Position numbers and translations under genes: made by a program. The notes under the pieces are model-generated. The model saw only the letters and a program-made list of their open reading frames with translations, had not been told where the DNA came from and made no database searches. Below, piece after piece: positions 35,937 to 46,076 of a DNA stretch of 64,000 nucleotides (positions are counted from its first letter, which is position 1; every line of letters begins with the position of its first letter). Source of the stretch: Carex sylvatica (Eukaryota > Streptophyta > Magnoliopsida > Poales > Cyperaceae); NCBI GenBank assembly GCA_964058845.1, contig CAXKVR010000181.1, forward strand, positions 62,001 through 126,000. The letters run 5' to 3'.

Positions 35937-36761
35937 AGGGTGGCAACGAATCAAACTTATTCTAGGTTTGAGTTTGATTTGAATAAGATTCGAACCGAAT
36001 CTAGTTTGATTTATTTCGAATCGAATTCATTTCAAATTGAATTAATTGCGAACTACACATTTTTCGAATCGAACCTGAATCGAACCACGAACGAAATTAT
36101 TTTTTAGCAGCCCTAGTTATATCAATAGTTTATATATTAATTTTTTCTCGCGGGACAAAATTCACATGACTTCCTTTTACCGGTATGAAATGAGTGTTTT
36201 TAAGTACAAGAACTGAAATATGCACTAAAACAAGTAATCGTACCTTGAGTGCTCACTCGGTCAAACTCTCGATCGGACCATCTAATGAAGTGAGAATCTG
36301 AAATATAGAGAAGGTGGAGGAGAGACAGCCGAAGAGAGAGGAGGGACAGCCGTCTAGGACGGAGAGAGGAGTGACGGCTGGAGAGAGCCAGTCGCCGAGA
36401 GTGTTGGCTAGATTTTAAAGCGAGAAGGAGAGTGAGTTAGGGAGAGGCGGAAAGAGAACTAGGTTATTGAGATTTGAGAGCTATGGAGCGTCTGCTAAGT
36501 TAAATTATGACTCTCTATCTTGGGTTTTAATTTCATCAGTTAAATGAACAGCCGATGTTATTATGAGATTCGAACCATAAAAGTTCGTGAATCCATTTCG
36601 ATCGAACCAGGCTAGGTTTGAGTTTAGTTTGAATTAATTTTGAACCGAACCTGGTTTGATTCGTTTTAATTCGAACCCATTTCGAATCGAATTAAACTCG
36701 AATCAAACCCAAATCAAACTCAAATCGAATCACGAATTACGAATTTTTTTGCCAGCCCTAG
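35937..36761. mobile_element. Non-autonomous hAT-like element with probable 8-bp target duplication
   Basis: The ends are AGGGTGGCAACG and, on the right, TTGCCAGCCCTAG (inverted). GTCAGTGT precedes the left end (35929-35936) and ATCAGTGT follows the right end (36762-36769), seven of eight bases identical. Subterminal regions on both sides are dense in CGAATC/TTCGAA words. The centre (36300-36480) is purine-rich GAGAG sequence. No transposase is encoded. Confidence 0.65.
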
Positions 36762-36829
36762 ATCAGTGTCGCTATTAATTTCTGAGATATTATTATGGAA
36801 TCCATTAACTCTATTATTGAATCAATGTT

Positions 36830-37760
36830 CAACATTTCTATCTTTGTAAGTTGTAACTATGTGAAAGTTTTATGAATATTGAAGTATTATATTTTTATTG
36901 ATATTTTGTTATGTTTTAGAACAAAAGATGATGGGGTTTATATATATACTGTCTAGATCTATTGTACCGTTTGTACTAAACTAATAGTAAGAAAGATAAA
37001 AGTTACTTTTTTCTAATTTACATAATTTCTAATTTACTCTCTAATTATTTATTATTCTTAATACTTTCTCTCAAGTTATAATTATAAATATCAGTTAAAC
37101 CTAGCTTGCTTATTTTTCCTTTAAATACTTTCAAAATGAGATCTTTGATGAAAATGTCTGCTAATTGATATGGACTTTTCATGTAAGGAGCTTTGATTTC
37201 TTTTGCTTGAACTTTTTCTCTTATAAAATAATAATCGACTTCAATATGCATTGTTCTTTCATAAAACAACGCTTTCCAAGCAATATGCCTTCCCGCATTG
37301 TTATCACAAAATATTTACATCGGTCCATGAATTGTGAAATTCAACTCCTTGAGCAATTATTTAATCGACGTAAGTTCGCTTGCAGTGGATGACATGGTAT
37401 GTTATTCTATTTCTATACTCGATTGTACTATGATATTTTGCTTCTTGCGTTTCCATGTGACTAAATTTTCACTTACAAATGTGCAATAGACGATTATTTA
37501 TTTTCTATCAAAGCTTATGGCCTAATCTCCATCAAAATAGCCACACACAACATTAGATTTATCATTTTTCATCCATATACCATTTCCGGGAGATTTATTT
37601 AAATATCTCAAAATTCTACTAATTGTGTCAAAATGCAGATTTATTGATAAATGCATAAATTTACTAATTTGACTTACCAAAGTGATATGTCCAGCCTAGT
37701 TATCATTAGGTTTATTTATTTTCCCACAAGTCGCTCGAATTGATTTATATTTTTCAGTAG
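36830..37760 (-). pseudogene. Ty1/copia 3' remnant: RNase H end plus LTR
   Basis: On the minus strand the frame at 37269-37045 reads ERTMHIEVDYYFIREKVQAK and YQLADIFIKDL, the C-terminus of a copia RNase H. More degraded RNase H sequence continues to about 37760. A purine tract TTGAGAGAAAG near 37067 is followed by LTR-like sequence with TATATATATAAACCCC near 36935. The rest of the element is missing. Confidence 0.75.
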
Positions 37761-38713
37761 TTCTTCATCTTCATAATTTAATTTATAATTATTATCTATG
37801 GGTATTGAGACCGGCTTTTTTCTCATTTCTTTTAAAAGATCCAAGGTACATTTTCTCTGTGAAGTGAATAATTCTTCTCTCATAAACGGATTACATTTCG
37901 GATGGTATAATTTTAAAACATTTGCAATTTTCAGACGGGTCAGATAGGATCGGGGGTGATTATTAAGGTTGGGTGAAACTTATTTCTAAAGTGGTCCAAT
38001 ATATTTTAAATTAGATGCAAAATTTCTGATGGGGCAGGTCGGATTGGGACAGATATTATAGGTTTAGTGAAATTTATTACCTTTAATGTGGCATTAGATA
38101 GGCATGATCATGTTTTGATCGGGTCGGATTCATTTGACTATGAAAAATTATAAGGTAAGAGCATCTCCAATCCAACAATTGAAATTAATTGTTAAATAGC
38201 AGTTATGAAAATTTTAGCAATTCATCTGCTGCATTGGTACAATTAAATTAAATTGTTTCATATGTTCACATCAGTGCATCTTTCTTTTTTATTAGACAGA
38301 GAGTACTAAGAAAGATTTTGAGCCAATCAATTAGACCATATGTCATTAAACAAACGTTTGCTTTCAAAGTAAATTTGCTAATTTAAAAAATATAGTACAT
38401 TTCAACAATTATATTAGCAATTGACAATCAGATTAATTAGCAATTCTAAAACAATTACCGGTAGAAAAATGGTCGTGTCTTGATTTGGTCTGAATTCGAC
38501 TCACCTAGACTTTTTGATAAAATCGAGTCGAATCAAATTTGTATCTGTTAGTCGGAACATATTTTGTCAAGACACAATCCTGGTAAAAAAGAAGAAGAAG
38601 AGAATGGTTGTACCAAATGGCACGATCCTGCTTCAGGTCCAGATTTTATTAGGACCACGATTCCATGAGGTTCAAAATTGTATTTATACAATAGAAGGGC
38701 CTAGCTTTTATCA

Positions 38714-39722
38714 GGGTGCAGATTTTAATTCGTGCAGGATAAAGGTGAGAGAATTTTTCTTTAGACCATACTGTCCTCTTTCAGAAAAGTAAATTAGTAA
38801 AGTTGAAAAATTGTAATTATAAAGAAAGATAATCATCGGTGCAAATAAAGGAAATAAATAATATTGAAACTATAGAGATGTCTTTTATTTTAGTTGACAT
38901 ATAATTAGTAAATATCTTTATTTCTTTTAAATAAGTTTTGCTCATCAACATTAATTCTTCCAGATTAATTATTTGTTACTTTTATTTTTCAATTTATTCA
39001 CAATCATAAAGTATTTGTCGATATCACTGGCTATCATTCTCTTTTACAACTATCACAAGAATATATCGAAAATGTTGACCATATATATATATGACCCGAT
39101 CTAGAATACCACCAAGACAAAATATAAAAAACGCAAGCCATGTGTCAGCAATCAAGTCTCGCAAGTCATTATATTGTAAGAATAATAATAAATTATCTGT
39201 AGACATCCTATTCGAATTTAAATGTTCTTAAAATAAAGTTTTTAGAAGTAATGAATTTTAATTTATGTTGTACAGTTTTCACATAGTTTTTAATTTTCTA
39301 TCCTTTATGTTATCTTTATTAATTATTCTTGCTGTGCTGCATTATTTGTTTATTAATTTGTGAGGACAATATACCACTTGTCCATTTGTATTCTGAATAT
39401 TCTTCATTTGTCAAACATTATTAAAATTGTAGTTATATATTGTTTGCATAAAGTAATTTTTAGATGACAAAATAATTATTTCTTCTAACGAGCCAAGGAA
39501 AACAATGATATTTTTTTAACCTTTTAGAAACACAAGTATGAGATTTTTCAACATTCCTATTTGGAGGACATGCATTTTAAAATTGTTGTTACTTTCCTAA
39601 TTTCAAATATTAGAACACATATTAATTTTATTTTTTGAGAGAGGATAGTATGGTCCAAAAAGAAAATTTCTCTCTCCTTTGCCCTGCACGAATTAAATTC
39701 TGATCTGTTAAAACCTGCACCC
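38714..39722. mobile_element. Non-autonomous Mutator-like (MULE) element, 1009 bp
   Basis: Imperfect terminal inverted repeats of about 80-90 bp start GGGTGCAG and end CTGCACCC. They include AATTCGTGCAGG, GAGAGAATTTTTCTTT and GACCATACTGTCCTCT with their complements. The 9-bp sequence CTTTTATCA occurs immediately outside both ends (38705-38713 and 39723-39731). Long inverted repeats and a 9-bp duplication are the Mutator signature. The paralogous site at 35873-35895 (GGCCTAGCTTTTAGCACGAG) lacks the insertion. The interior encodes no transposase. Confidence 0.85.
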
Positions 39723-39731
39723 CTTTTATCA

Positions 39732-40568
39732 CGAGTCAGCAGATAATATCTAGTGGGCATGGTATTGAATCATATCAATTTTAATGCTTTGTAAAATCTT
39801 TCAGTAAAAATTGAGGTTGAGATATCAACCTATTTAATATCTACAGATTTTAAACCTGTAAATTTTCGCATGAAGAACATTATTTTTATTACTAGAGACT
39901 GATTATCATGTCTTGTAATTAAATAGCGCCTCTTATAAAACAAATATCTAATTTATCATAGGCACTCCTTTGTGAGAATATATATAATTTTACAGTCTTT
40001 CCATTTTTGACAATTAACATGTTTGAATGATTATCATTATTATTATTATATTGTCATGAGTGTTGCATACTAATTAAGATAAAAAGGTTAACAAAATATG
40101 GTCTTTGATCCGAACATCTAATTATCTGAATTCTACCGAGTCCGTGGTCGTACTTCTCTCTGGTTCTACAGCTCCTTCAAAAAGATGTGGCATCAGGTGC
40201 TGCTCTATAATTTTAAAACTGGAATTAAAACACGGCTCCACTGCTGCTGGCTGACCCATTAAAGGTGTGACTCGGCATGGCACATGGTGGAAAACATCTT
40301 GAAGGAGTGATCAATGCTCGTCCTTCACGGGTGAAAGGGATTAATTACATACCAACTCATATGGGTCACTATTTCTGAGACTTTATTTTGGAATGTTGAT
40401 CGTCAAACTATGATCATGACTTAATTAAACAATTCTCAAACTTGTGCATTCGAAGACTTAATATCAATCAAGAATGTCCAATATTAACGAAAAATCCATC
40501 AATTAATTCTAATTATCTGTAGATCCTGAAGACCTAAACCTTCGGCATATGGTGACTTTGATACCGCT
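39732..40568. other. P450-flank duplicate and remnant copia leader
   Basis: Positions 39765-39840 repeat 33415-33470. The block around 40315-40390 repeats the target region of the 35937 element (CTTCATGGGTCA, TTCTGAGA). The last 20 bp read, on the minus strand, AGCGGTATCAAAGTCACC, a copia-type primer-binding site next to the LTR. No gene was recognised. Confidence 0.5.
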
Positions 40569-41667
40569 TGTTGGGCAAACAATTATGCCTTATGATCTAG
40601 AGATCAAACAATTACATCTCATCTAGAGGTGAAACACATACATCCCGGAGAAGAAAAAATAGTTTTCTGCCTTAACCTATGGACCGCTCTATTCTAAAGT
40701 CAACCCAAAACTTAATCTAAATTACGAAACTTAATACCTGATTCTATGACGTTTGCCATGAAATATTCAATCTCTTGTGAGATCAACAACCATCTCTCTG
40801 TGTTACGAGACAATGGCACAGTATTCGTGAGGGATACTGTCGGTATACCGTCGTGGATACTACCGTCGTTAATAGAAAATCCACCTTTATGTCAGTACAC
40901 CCTCACAGATAGTCACTTTTTATCCTCACAAATACTGTTCCATTCTTGTAGGAAGATGTCCTTTCTCGCCGGTTCGTTGTCGAGTGGTGAGAGTAATCTT
41001 CCAAAATAGTAGGACTTGGCTCTTGATAATTTCTCTCCAATCCAATTTCTTAACAAATTTATTTTCTCTTATCTTCTATGGTGAAAGAAGAAGAGAAGGC
41101 TAACAGTTATGTATATATCTCTTTTGAGCAACTGTTCAAATTCGATATATTGAACGGTGTCTTGTGCCTTGGGGACAAATTTCTTCTAAAAAAAAAACCA
41201 TACTGGCGGCTTTGTTGCGGCCCATTATATGTTTATGGAGGCCCGCTGAGAACCACATACTGTCCTAAGAATCGCGTTGCCTTAATTAACACAATTCTGG
41301 AGGCCTGCCAGAACCATGCCCGCAGACCGCCAAAGTCTCGAACTGTTGTCCAGATTGTGTTGTAACTTCCAGGTTGAATCCTGCGGCCCGTTAGACCTTT
41401 CTGGCAGCCCGCAAGAAATTTTCTGGCAGCCCGCAAGAAATCTCCTGGAAGACTATTCTCCCTAATTGCATGTCTATAATCAATCTATCAACCATTTTGA
41501 ATTTGTCTGTATCGAACTAAATATTTATGAACTACAACCTAATGAATACATATACCGTCACATGTTCTTAATCTTTATTGATCACTTCAGTCAGACAATC
41601 ATTTATTAAGTACACAATTCATAATTATATTACATAAATGATCAACGTTGGACACTATGATCCAACA
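40569..41667 (-). repeat. copia LTR (1.1 kb) with adjacent primer-binding site
   Basis: On the minus strand it starts TGTTGGATCATAGTGTCC and ends CCCAACA. It is followed by a primer site resembling the complement of initiator methionine tRNA (GGTATCAAAG). It shares words with the LTR at 14655-15297 (CCTAATGAATA, TTGATCACTT, ATTACATA), so the families are related. The internal region and second LTR are missing. Within it a 21-bp unit, TTCTGGCAGCCCGCAAGAAA, is duplicated near 41400-41440. The ORFs at 40746 and 41078 lie inside the LTR and are not genes. Confidence 0.75.
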
Positions 41668-41755
41668 AAAGCAGTTATAGGATGTCAATAAACAATGTTG
41701 AACTGCACTACTTACATATATTCCCTAAATTATACATATATATATATATATATAC

Positions 41756-42173
41756 AGAGTAAGTCTACCATACATTGCAATGCATAGGCATCTCTATGCA
41801 TTGGACTATAAATCACAGATTCAAAGTCCAAATGACCGATCCAAACTGTTCATCTTGTTCTCCATATTAATATGTGCTTGGAGACCAAATTTTATATTTT
41901 TTGGAATTTTTTTACTATTTATTAAGTCACTTTGAAAATTACTGATCCAACGGTGCCTTTCGATTTTACTGTAACCGTTGGATCAGCAATTTTCAATGTG
42001 GCTTAATAAATAGTAAAAAAATTCCAAAAAATGTAAAATTTGGTCTCCAAGCACATATTAATATGAAAAACAAGATGAACGGTTTGGATCGGTCATTTGG
42101 ACTTTGAATATGGTGATTTATAGTCCAATGCATAGAGGTGCCTATGCATTGCAATGTATGGTAGACTTACTCT
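41756..42173. mobile_element. TA-flanked foldback element A
   Basis: A near-perfect palindrome of about 418 bp starts AGAGTAAGTCTACC and ends GGTAGACTTACTCT, with (TA)n on both sides. The arm end carries a small hairpin motif, ATGCATAG-6-CTATGCAT. The inner arm holds the shared core (TTCATCTTGTTCTCCATATT, GTGCTTGGAGACCAAATTTT, ATCCAACGG). No coding sequence. Confidence 0.85.
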
Positions 42174-42200
42174 ATATATACATATATATATATATATATA

Positions 42201-42625
42201 GAGGTTGGCTACTATGCTTATATAAGCATATCCCCACATATGCTTATAACTCATTTTTGTATTTTCAATGTCCAAATGGTTGATCGGAACCGTTCATCTT
42301 GTTCTCCATATTAATATGTTCTTGGAGACTAAATTTTACATTTTTCTGAATTTTTTTACTATTTATTAAGCCACTTTAAAAATCGCTGATCCAACGGTGG
42401 CTTAACAAAACAGTAAAATCAGAAGCCACCGTTGGATCAGAGATTTTCAAATTAGCTTAATAAATAGTAAAAAAATTCAGAAAAATATAAAATTTAGTCT
42501 CCAAGAATATATTAATATGGAGAACAAGATGAACGGTTCCGATCGACCATTTGAATATTGAAAATACAAAAATGAGTTATAAGCATATGTGGGGATATGC
42601 TTATATAAGCATAGTAGCCAACCTC
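42201..42625. mobile_element. TA-flanked foldback element B
   Basis: The palindrome runs GAGGTTGGCTACTATGC to GCATAGTAGCCAACCTC. The arm end carries the perfect palindrome TATGCTTATATAAGCATA. The same core as element A follows. The centre reads ACAAAACAGTAAAATC. Confidence 0.85.
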
Positions 42626-42660
<35 letters not shown>

Positions 42661-42665
<5 letters not shown>

Positions 42666-43079
42666 GACTTGGGTGAGCCATAGCTCACAAAGCGTTTGTA
42701 CTCCACGCTGTATTTTCATTTTGAAAGTCCAAACGACCGATCCGAACCGTTAGATGTGATCTCTATATTGAAATGTGCTTGGAAACCAAATTTTACATTT
42801 TTTGAAATTTGTTTACTATTTATTAAGTATTTTTGAAAATTGTTGTTTTGCTGTGAACAGTACAAAACAGTAAAATTTTCTGGACCATCAGATCAGCAAT
42901 TTTGAAAAATTCTTAATAAATAGTAAAAGAATTCCAAAAAATATAAAATTTGGTCTCCAATCACATTTCAATATGGAGAACAAGATGAACGGTTTGGATC
43001 GGTTGTTTGAATTTTCAAAATGACTAAAATGAGCCACGGCTCACCAACGCAAAATAAGCCATGGCTCATTTTATCCCAA

Positions 43080-43082
<3 letters not shown>
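42661..43082. mobile_element. TA-flanked foldback element C, more diverged
   Basis: The arms match imperfectly (left GTGAGCCATAGCTCAC, right complement ATGAGCCATGGCTTAT), and a TA/GA microsatellite lies left of it. The core is recognisable (GACCGATCCGAACCGTTAG, GTGCTTGGAAACCAAATTTT). The centre contains TACAAAACAGTAAAATT. Confidence 0.75.
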
Positions 43083-43116
<34 letters not shown>

Positions 43117-43120
<4 letters not shown>

Positions 43121-43527
43121 TGACTAATATGCTTTCGGTAGCATATGGGCCGAAGTGCAACCGGTCCAAATTTGAAATTCCAAAATCCAAAAAGTCGATC
43201 TGAACCGTTTATCTTGTTCTCTATATTAATATGTGCTTGGAGACCAAATTTTATATTTTTCTGAATTGTTTTACTATTTATAAGCCACTTTGAAAATCGC
43301 TGATCCAACGGTGGCCCTGTTTTGTTAAGCCACCGTTAGATCAACGATTTTCAAAGTGGCTTAATAAATAGTAAAAAAATTAAAAAAAATGTAAAATTTG
43401 GTCTCCAAGCACATATTAATATAGAGAACAAGATGAACAGTTCAGATCGACATTTTGAATTTTAAAATTTCAAATTTGAACCGGTAGCACTTCGGCCCAT
43501 ATGCTACCGAAAGCATATTAGTCACTC
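43117..43527. mobile_element. TA-flanked foldback element D
   Basis: The palindrome runs AGAGTGACTAATATGC to GCATATTAGTCACTCT between TA runs. The arm end carries the hairpin ATATGCT-6-AGCATAT and GGGCCGAAGTGC. The core matches A and B. The centre reads CCCTGTTTTGTTAAG, the reverse orientation of B. Confidence 0.85.
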
Positions 43528-43876
43528 TCTCTATATATATATATTTAGAATTACCAGCCTAGTCATGATTAGTCAAAAATTTTAGTTATAAGTTCAGGTT
43601 AGATGACGAAAACCATAATTTCAGCTTGGACTCAAACCCAGATTAGAACTCAGATTCAAAATCAGTACGAGTTAATTGTTCTTAAATATTCTTGAATAGT
43701 TAGGCACAAGTCTCAATAAGAGGTCCCACTAGTGCATCATTTTCTATGATGATTAATTGCATAATTAAATTACTATTTTTTAGGTTTAACTATTTACATT
43801 TTCTATGTTGGTTAGAGTTTTCAAAAGTTATTATGTGTACTTAGTTTCTAAGTTGAATATTTAGGTAGCTGTCATT

Positions 43877-44039
43877 CACTACAAGAAGGTAGGCACTTTT
43901 CGCGAGGGTAAAAAGTAGCTTTTAGCGACGGAATACCATCATAAATGTGCTTTTCTATTAGTAACGGTACTTTTAGCGACGGAGTACCGTCATAAATGCA
44001 CTTTTTACCCTCGCGAAAAGTGCCTACCTTCTTGTAGTG
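43877..44039. mobile_element. CACTA-type foldback MITE, 163 bp
   Basis: It starts CACTACAAGAAGGTAGGCAC and ends with the exact complement GTGCCTACCTTCTTGTAGTG. The inverted repeat extends through TTTTCGCGAGGGTAAAAAG. ATT flanks both ends (43874-43876 and 44040-44042), the 3-bp duplication expected of CACTA elements. Inside, CTTTTAGCGACGGARTACC starts two direct copies of a unit of about 32 bp. Confidence 0.85.
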
Positions 44040-44060
44040 ATTGCTCGAAATTTAGCTTCA

Positions 44061-44383
44061 ACACTTATTCTCGCAACAACATTTTGCTTCTTTGTCTTTT
44101 CATATTGTGTGATTACCTCCAATGAAATGTAGAGCATTTTGGTCCAAGTCAAACATTCACAATTCAAATTAAGAAATTAGCAAAGTCTGATGGTTCCATG
44201 TCTTGAGCCATCACACTTAAGTCTGATAGATCGATCTATTTATTACAATAAATTATTATTGCCCTACGACGCAATGATTTTGGGGTTTAAATAGTACCAA
44301 CTACCAAGTTGATCTACTCCATATAGATGTACTATATAGTATATATAATGCATTTGCTAATTCTGCCAAGCCCATAAAACGAA
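44061..44383 (+). promoter_or_regulatory. Upstream region of P450 copy 2
   Basis: It has a TATA-rich block (ACTATATAGTATATATAATG, 44331-44350) about 40 bp before the ATG. Positions about 44135-44383 recur in inverted orientation at 61780-62013, sharing CCAAGTCAAACATTCACAA, AAGTCTGATGG and GCCCATRAAACGAA. Confidence 0.6.
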
Positions 44384-46072
44384 ATGATTTCCATTTATCT
44401 CTTGCTCTCCATCTTACTGCTTCTCTTCATCAAAACCAAATTCACCAATGCCAAACATTGTCATAGACTCCCCCCAGGCCCATGGGCGCTCCCCATTATA
44501 GGAAGCCTCCATCATCTTATTCGCTCCGGCCTTCCTCATCGTGCACTCAGAAACCTGTCAAAATGGTACGGACCCATCATGTTTCTTCAAATAGGTGAAT
44601 TGGCCCACCATCATCATTTCATCGAGAGAGGGAGGCAGTATGATCTTCAAAACCCATGAAGCAGCATTCCTCAATCGTCCTGATCTTCTCACTGCGAAAA
44701 TATTTTCGTATGGGGGCAAGGACGGGGTGTTAACACCATATAGTGAACATTGGAGATGTGCCCGCAGGATCTTCACTTCAGAGTTCCTAAGCTCGAAGCG
44801 GATCCAATCCTTTAGGTCAATAGTTGAAGAGGTATTTGACTTGATCCAAGTGATTTCATCATCATCGTCCTGCAGACAAACCATTAATCTTGGTGAAATG
44901 ATGTTTGTAATGGCGAATAAAGTGTTTTTAAGGAGCTGTTTCAGGAAGAAAGTTCAATGAGGAAAAACATGTTTTGATGGTGAACAAATTGAAATTGTCT
45001 TCTGTGTTATTAGGAGGGTTCAGTTTTGCAGACTTGTTCCCATCATCCCGTGTCATCAGGATGATTAGTGGGCATTTGTGCAAGGCTGAGGAGTGCCATC
45101 AGTCTATTGATCAACTACTAGACAGCATGATACAAGAACATCGAGCAACTAATGTTGATGGAGAGGCCGACAATTTCATTAGTGTTCTTCTAAGACTTCA
45201 TAATGAAGCTTCCGAGAACTCAATTAGCATGAACACTGCCAAAGGCATTCTCTTTGTAAGCCTTTTCATTATAATTATTTCTTTCATTATCATCCAGCTC
45301 TTTCTGCTAATTTACAATCAAATATTTTGTTTTCCTGATTTATAGAATTCTTTAGTGGGCGGAGGTGACTGAACAGGTGCACTTTTGGGGTGGGTCATGA
45401 GTAAATTAGTTAGAAATCCAAGAGTGATGAAGAAGGCCCAAGATGAGGTGAGACGACTACGAAGCCGTAAAATCATAACTGAATCTGACTTTGCTGAGCT
45501 CGACTTCTTACCTCTTGTTGTCAAAGAGACATTGAGATTACATCCGGTGGTTCCACTAATCCCACAGGTGTGTCAAGAGACATCTAACATCTTCGGCCAT
45601 GAAATTTCCAAAGGGACTGCTGTTGTTGTAAATATGTGGGCTATTGGTATATATCATTTTAAATTGACTGATACTATTTAAACATTAATTATAAAATATG
45701 TCAGAATAAAACAGTAATCAATATATACAGCCTGCTCATCAATGATTTTTCTTGTGCATTGGCAAGGGACTCAAAGTACTGGGAAGATAGAGAGGAGTTC
45801 AAGCCAGAGTGGTATTTGGTGGGGAACAGTGACAGTGCAGATTTGAAAGAAATGGATATTGGGTTCTTTCCATTCGGTTCTGGGTGTAGGAATTGTCCGG
45901 GTAAATCCTTTAGTTTCAGCTGATCACAGTAGCAAACCTTCTGTATCATTTCAATTGGGAGCTTCCTTTTGGGTTGAAGCCTCATGAATTGGACATGACC
46001 GAGACTAGAGGAGTAACTACGAAAAGGATGACTCCTCTTTTGTTGCGTGCAGTGCCTCATAGTAGTGATTAA
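44384..46072 (+). pseudogene. Cytochrome P450 (CYP71-like) copy 2, full length but disrupted
   Basis: The exon structure is 44384-45255, 45346-45646 and about 45766-46072. The N-terminus has a hydrophobic anchor (ISIYLLLSILLLLFI) and the proline hinge LPPGPWALPIIGSLHHL. Lesions: one extra base near 44600 after LQIGEL; one extra base near 44932; TGA at 45370-45372 inside the I-helix; an altered third-exon acceptor near 45764; and a deletion after the haem loop near 45913. Retained motifs are the K-helix ETLRLHP, EEFKPE and the haem loop FFPFGSGCRNCPG. None of these lesions is shared with the copy at 33826, so the two decayed separately. An ER monooxygenase role applies to the ancestor only. 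Confidence 0.9.
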
Positions 46073-46076
46073 ATCC

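Noticed and set aside
40746..41436. ORFs of 67-95 codons
   Set aside because: They lie inside a copia LTR.
41756..43527. Long hairpins considered as microRNA or other ncRNA genes
   Set aside because: Arms of about 200 bp with TA borders and several genomic-type copies fit foldback transposons; no evidence of a discrete RNA gene.
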